Shown piece after piece: positions 19,395 to 21,032 of a stretch of 21,032 nucleotides of DNA (positions within the stretch are counted from its first letter, which is position 1; the number at the start of each line of letters is the position of its first letter). The notes under the pieces were generated by a model, which worked only from the letters and a program-made list of their open reading frames with translations, did no database searches and was not told the DNA's origin. Source of the DNA: Parasitella parasitica (taxonomy: Eukaryota; Mucoromycota; Mucoromycetes; Mucorales; Mucoraceae); assembly GCA_025201805.1 (NCBI GenBank), contig MU619267.1, forward strand, positions 126,811 through 147,842, given 5' to 3'. The position numbers and the translations under genes are program-made.

Positions 19395-19643
19395 ATTGTT
19401 TAAGGAGTCTTTTTGTTCCCCTTGTAGATGTCTGGATCTGCCCCCCTTCTTTTTGACCCCTCGCCCGTCTTTCTTTTCTTGCCTTTGTGTCAGATTTCAT
19501 GAATTAATAAATGTGCAAGCTTTGATATTTTCATTATTTGTCACCCTTTATTAAAAATGCTAGTTTTAGATCTTCTTTTCAACAACAACAACATCAACTG
19601 AAATCATTACATGATAATCTTTTATTAAGGGATCTTTTGCACT

Positions 19644-19684
<41 letters not shown>

Positions 19685-19699
19685 CTCTTTTGCTTCAGA
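19395..19699. promoter_or_regulatory. Pyrimidine-rich leader/promoter of the rhomboid gene
   Basis: AATAAA near 19506 may serve the upstream gene. The segment 19641-19698 is almost pure C/T (CTCTTT-type repeats) and ends TTGCTTCAG directly before AATG, so it is either a pyrimidine-rich leader or the 3' end of a 5' UTR intron. Confidence 0.5.
19641..19690 (+). repeat. CT/CTTT polypyrimidine repeat
   Basis: About 50 bases of C/T only, in CTCTTT- and CT-type units, immediately upstream of the rhomboid start codon. Confidence 0.8.
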
Positions 19700-21032
19700 A
19701 TGTTTCCAATCTACACATCAGATTCAGCTGCATCCTTAAAGACAGCAGCATCAGCACCACCAAATCGACACGGACATGCCCGAAAATTGAGCCACGTTCA
19801 ATTCGGAAAAAGATCGTATATACATGACGAGTACGCCTCTTCATCCTCACTGATGATACCCTTTGATGAGCTGCATCCTTCACGTAAAAAAGTAGATTCA
19901 TTGTCAAGCGACATTACTGCTGCACATAGGACCACCACCACCACCACCACTGCTGCTGCTGCTGCTACTGCTGCTGCGAATTCGACACTGTCGTCTGCAG
20001 GCTCTTGCTCCCTCCATGAAAAAAGCCGCCAAGCACAGCAATCATCTCCAAAAAACAGACATTGGATGCTGTCCTGCAACTATTGGGGACCTTTTTCAAA
20101 AGGAGAGCATTGGCCATTGTTCACCTACTTGATGGTCATGTTTACGATGATTATATTTTCAGGCGAGATGCTGCTAAGCAAGCAGAGCTCAGGGGAATTT
20201 TTCGAGCTGGAGCCATTCAACTACATGTTGGGTCCGTCGATGGAAATCATGATTCAGGTGGGTGCTCGCTTTGCTCCGTGCATGCGACACGTCGATTCAA
20301 TGCCGCCTGAAGAACGTTACGTTTGTCTGCACACGATCGCCGAGAAAAACAAGACTCCGGCTGCTGCCGCTGCTGCTACTGCTGTGGCTGCATTGGGTAA
20401 AAACAATAGCCTGACCATGGGTGGTGGACAGTCTCTGCTGCTGCTGGATCCAGTCGTCAATCTAGCGGACCCTCGGTTGCTCAATTCAAGCTGTTCGCTT
20501 CAGTCCATTTGTGGCATGACGACATTCCATCAGAACAAAGTGCCAGATCAGACGTATCGCTTGCTGACGCCCTTATTCATCCATACTGGCCTGATACATT
20601 TGACAATCAATCTAGCCGTGTTGATTGTACTGGGAGCCAAGGTGGAAAGAATACTAAACTGTTTACGGTTTTCCGGCAAGTTTTTTTTTTCCAATATTTT
20701 TGTATAAGCATTATACACACATCTAATGTTTATCATGCGTGCTGTAGTGCTGTATCTCGGATCTGGAGTATTTGGTCATGCACTAGGCGCTAATTTTGCT
20801 CCTCCTACTACCCGTAAGCCTTCCAAGATATTGTTGGAATGTCAATAGTCTATTTACATCATAACTTGCATTTAGCTTTTTTGGGTTTTAGTTGCTCCTT
20901 ATTCGGCCTACTGGGCTTTTTATACATTGATTTAATACACAATTGGAGACTTTTAGAACAACCTATTCGCTACCTGATCAAGCTGCTGCTCGGAACTGCT
21001 CTCAGCTTTATTCTGGGATTACTGCCTGGGTA
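19700..21032 (+). CDS. Rhomboid-family intramembrane serine protease, 3' end outside the window
   Basis: Three exons are visible (19700-20675, 20748-20813, 20876-21032, cut by the window end), giving about 400 residues so far. The first 120 residues are cytosolic and low-complexity with Thr and Ala runs. A membrane segment (YLMVMFTMIIFSGEML) is followed by a rhomboid core: VGARFAPCMR, VPDQTYRLLTPLFIHTGLIH, GAKVERILNCLRFS, VLYLGSGVFGHALGANFAPP, then LGFSCSLFGLLGFLY. The catalytic Ser of the GxS motif is present, but in GFSCS rather than the common GASGA; the partner His lies beyond the edge. A second Ala-rich insert (about 220-235) sits in the first loop. Intron 1 uses a GC donor (G|GCAAGT, 20676-20747); intron 2 (20814-20875) is GT-AG. 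The ATG at 19700 is the first in frame. Rhomboids cut single-pass membrane proteins in Golgi, endosome or mitochondria; substrate unknown. Confidence 0.85.

Overview
The window looks like nuclear DNA of an early-diverging filamentous fungus, most likely a member of the Mucorales (Mucoromycota). The evidence is AT-rich intergenic DNA, many short GT-AG introns (54-92 nt) with CTAAC/CTAAT-like branch sites, pyrimidine-rich leaders, and a gene set typical of these fungi: a carotenoid oxygenase, a Kin1 kinase and a fused trehalose synthase/phosphatase. The species cannot be named from the sequence alone. Gene models were assembled by hand from reading frames, splice signals and family conservation; all introns quoted are predictions.

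Left edge (1-2255): no intact gene. It holds decayed minus-strand coding relics (zinc-knuckle repeats, then a second unrecognised frame-broken protein) and an unexplained five-copy array with an exact 23-bp period. This reads as old mobile-element debris.

Core (2256-10897): two divergent pairs. A short five-exon CDP-diacylglycerol synthase (minus) diverges from a complete CAF1/POP2 deadenylase (plus). CAF1 converges on a cytosolic-type malate dehydrogenase (minus), which in turn diverges from a nine-exon trehalose-6-phosphate synthase/phosphatase family protein (plus). The MDH/trehalose promoter gap contains a strong inverted repeat. The trehalose protein has lost one of the two catalytic aspartates of its phosphatase domain and resembles a regulatory class II subunit.

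Right part (12216-21032): all genes are on the plus strand: a Kin1-type Ser/Thr kinase, a cysteine-free carboxymuconolactone-decarboxylase-like protein, a carotenoid oxygenase family protein in which three of the four iron-binding histidines are replaced, and the 5' part of a rhomboid-family intramembrane protease cut by the window end. The rhomboid gene needs a GC-AG intron.

There is no operon logic here. The most notable theme is two large enzymes of well-known families (trehalose phosphatase, carotenoid oxygenase) that seem to have lost catalytic residues while keeping intact, spliceable reading frames, which suggests regulatory or scaffold roles.
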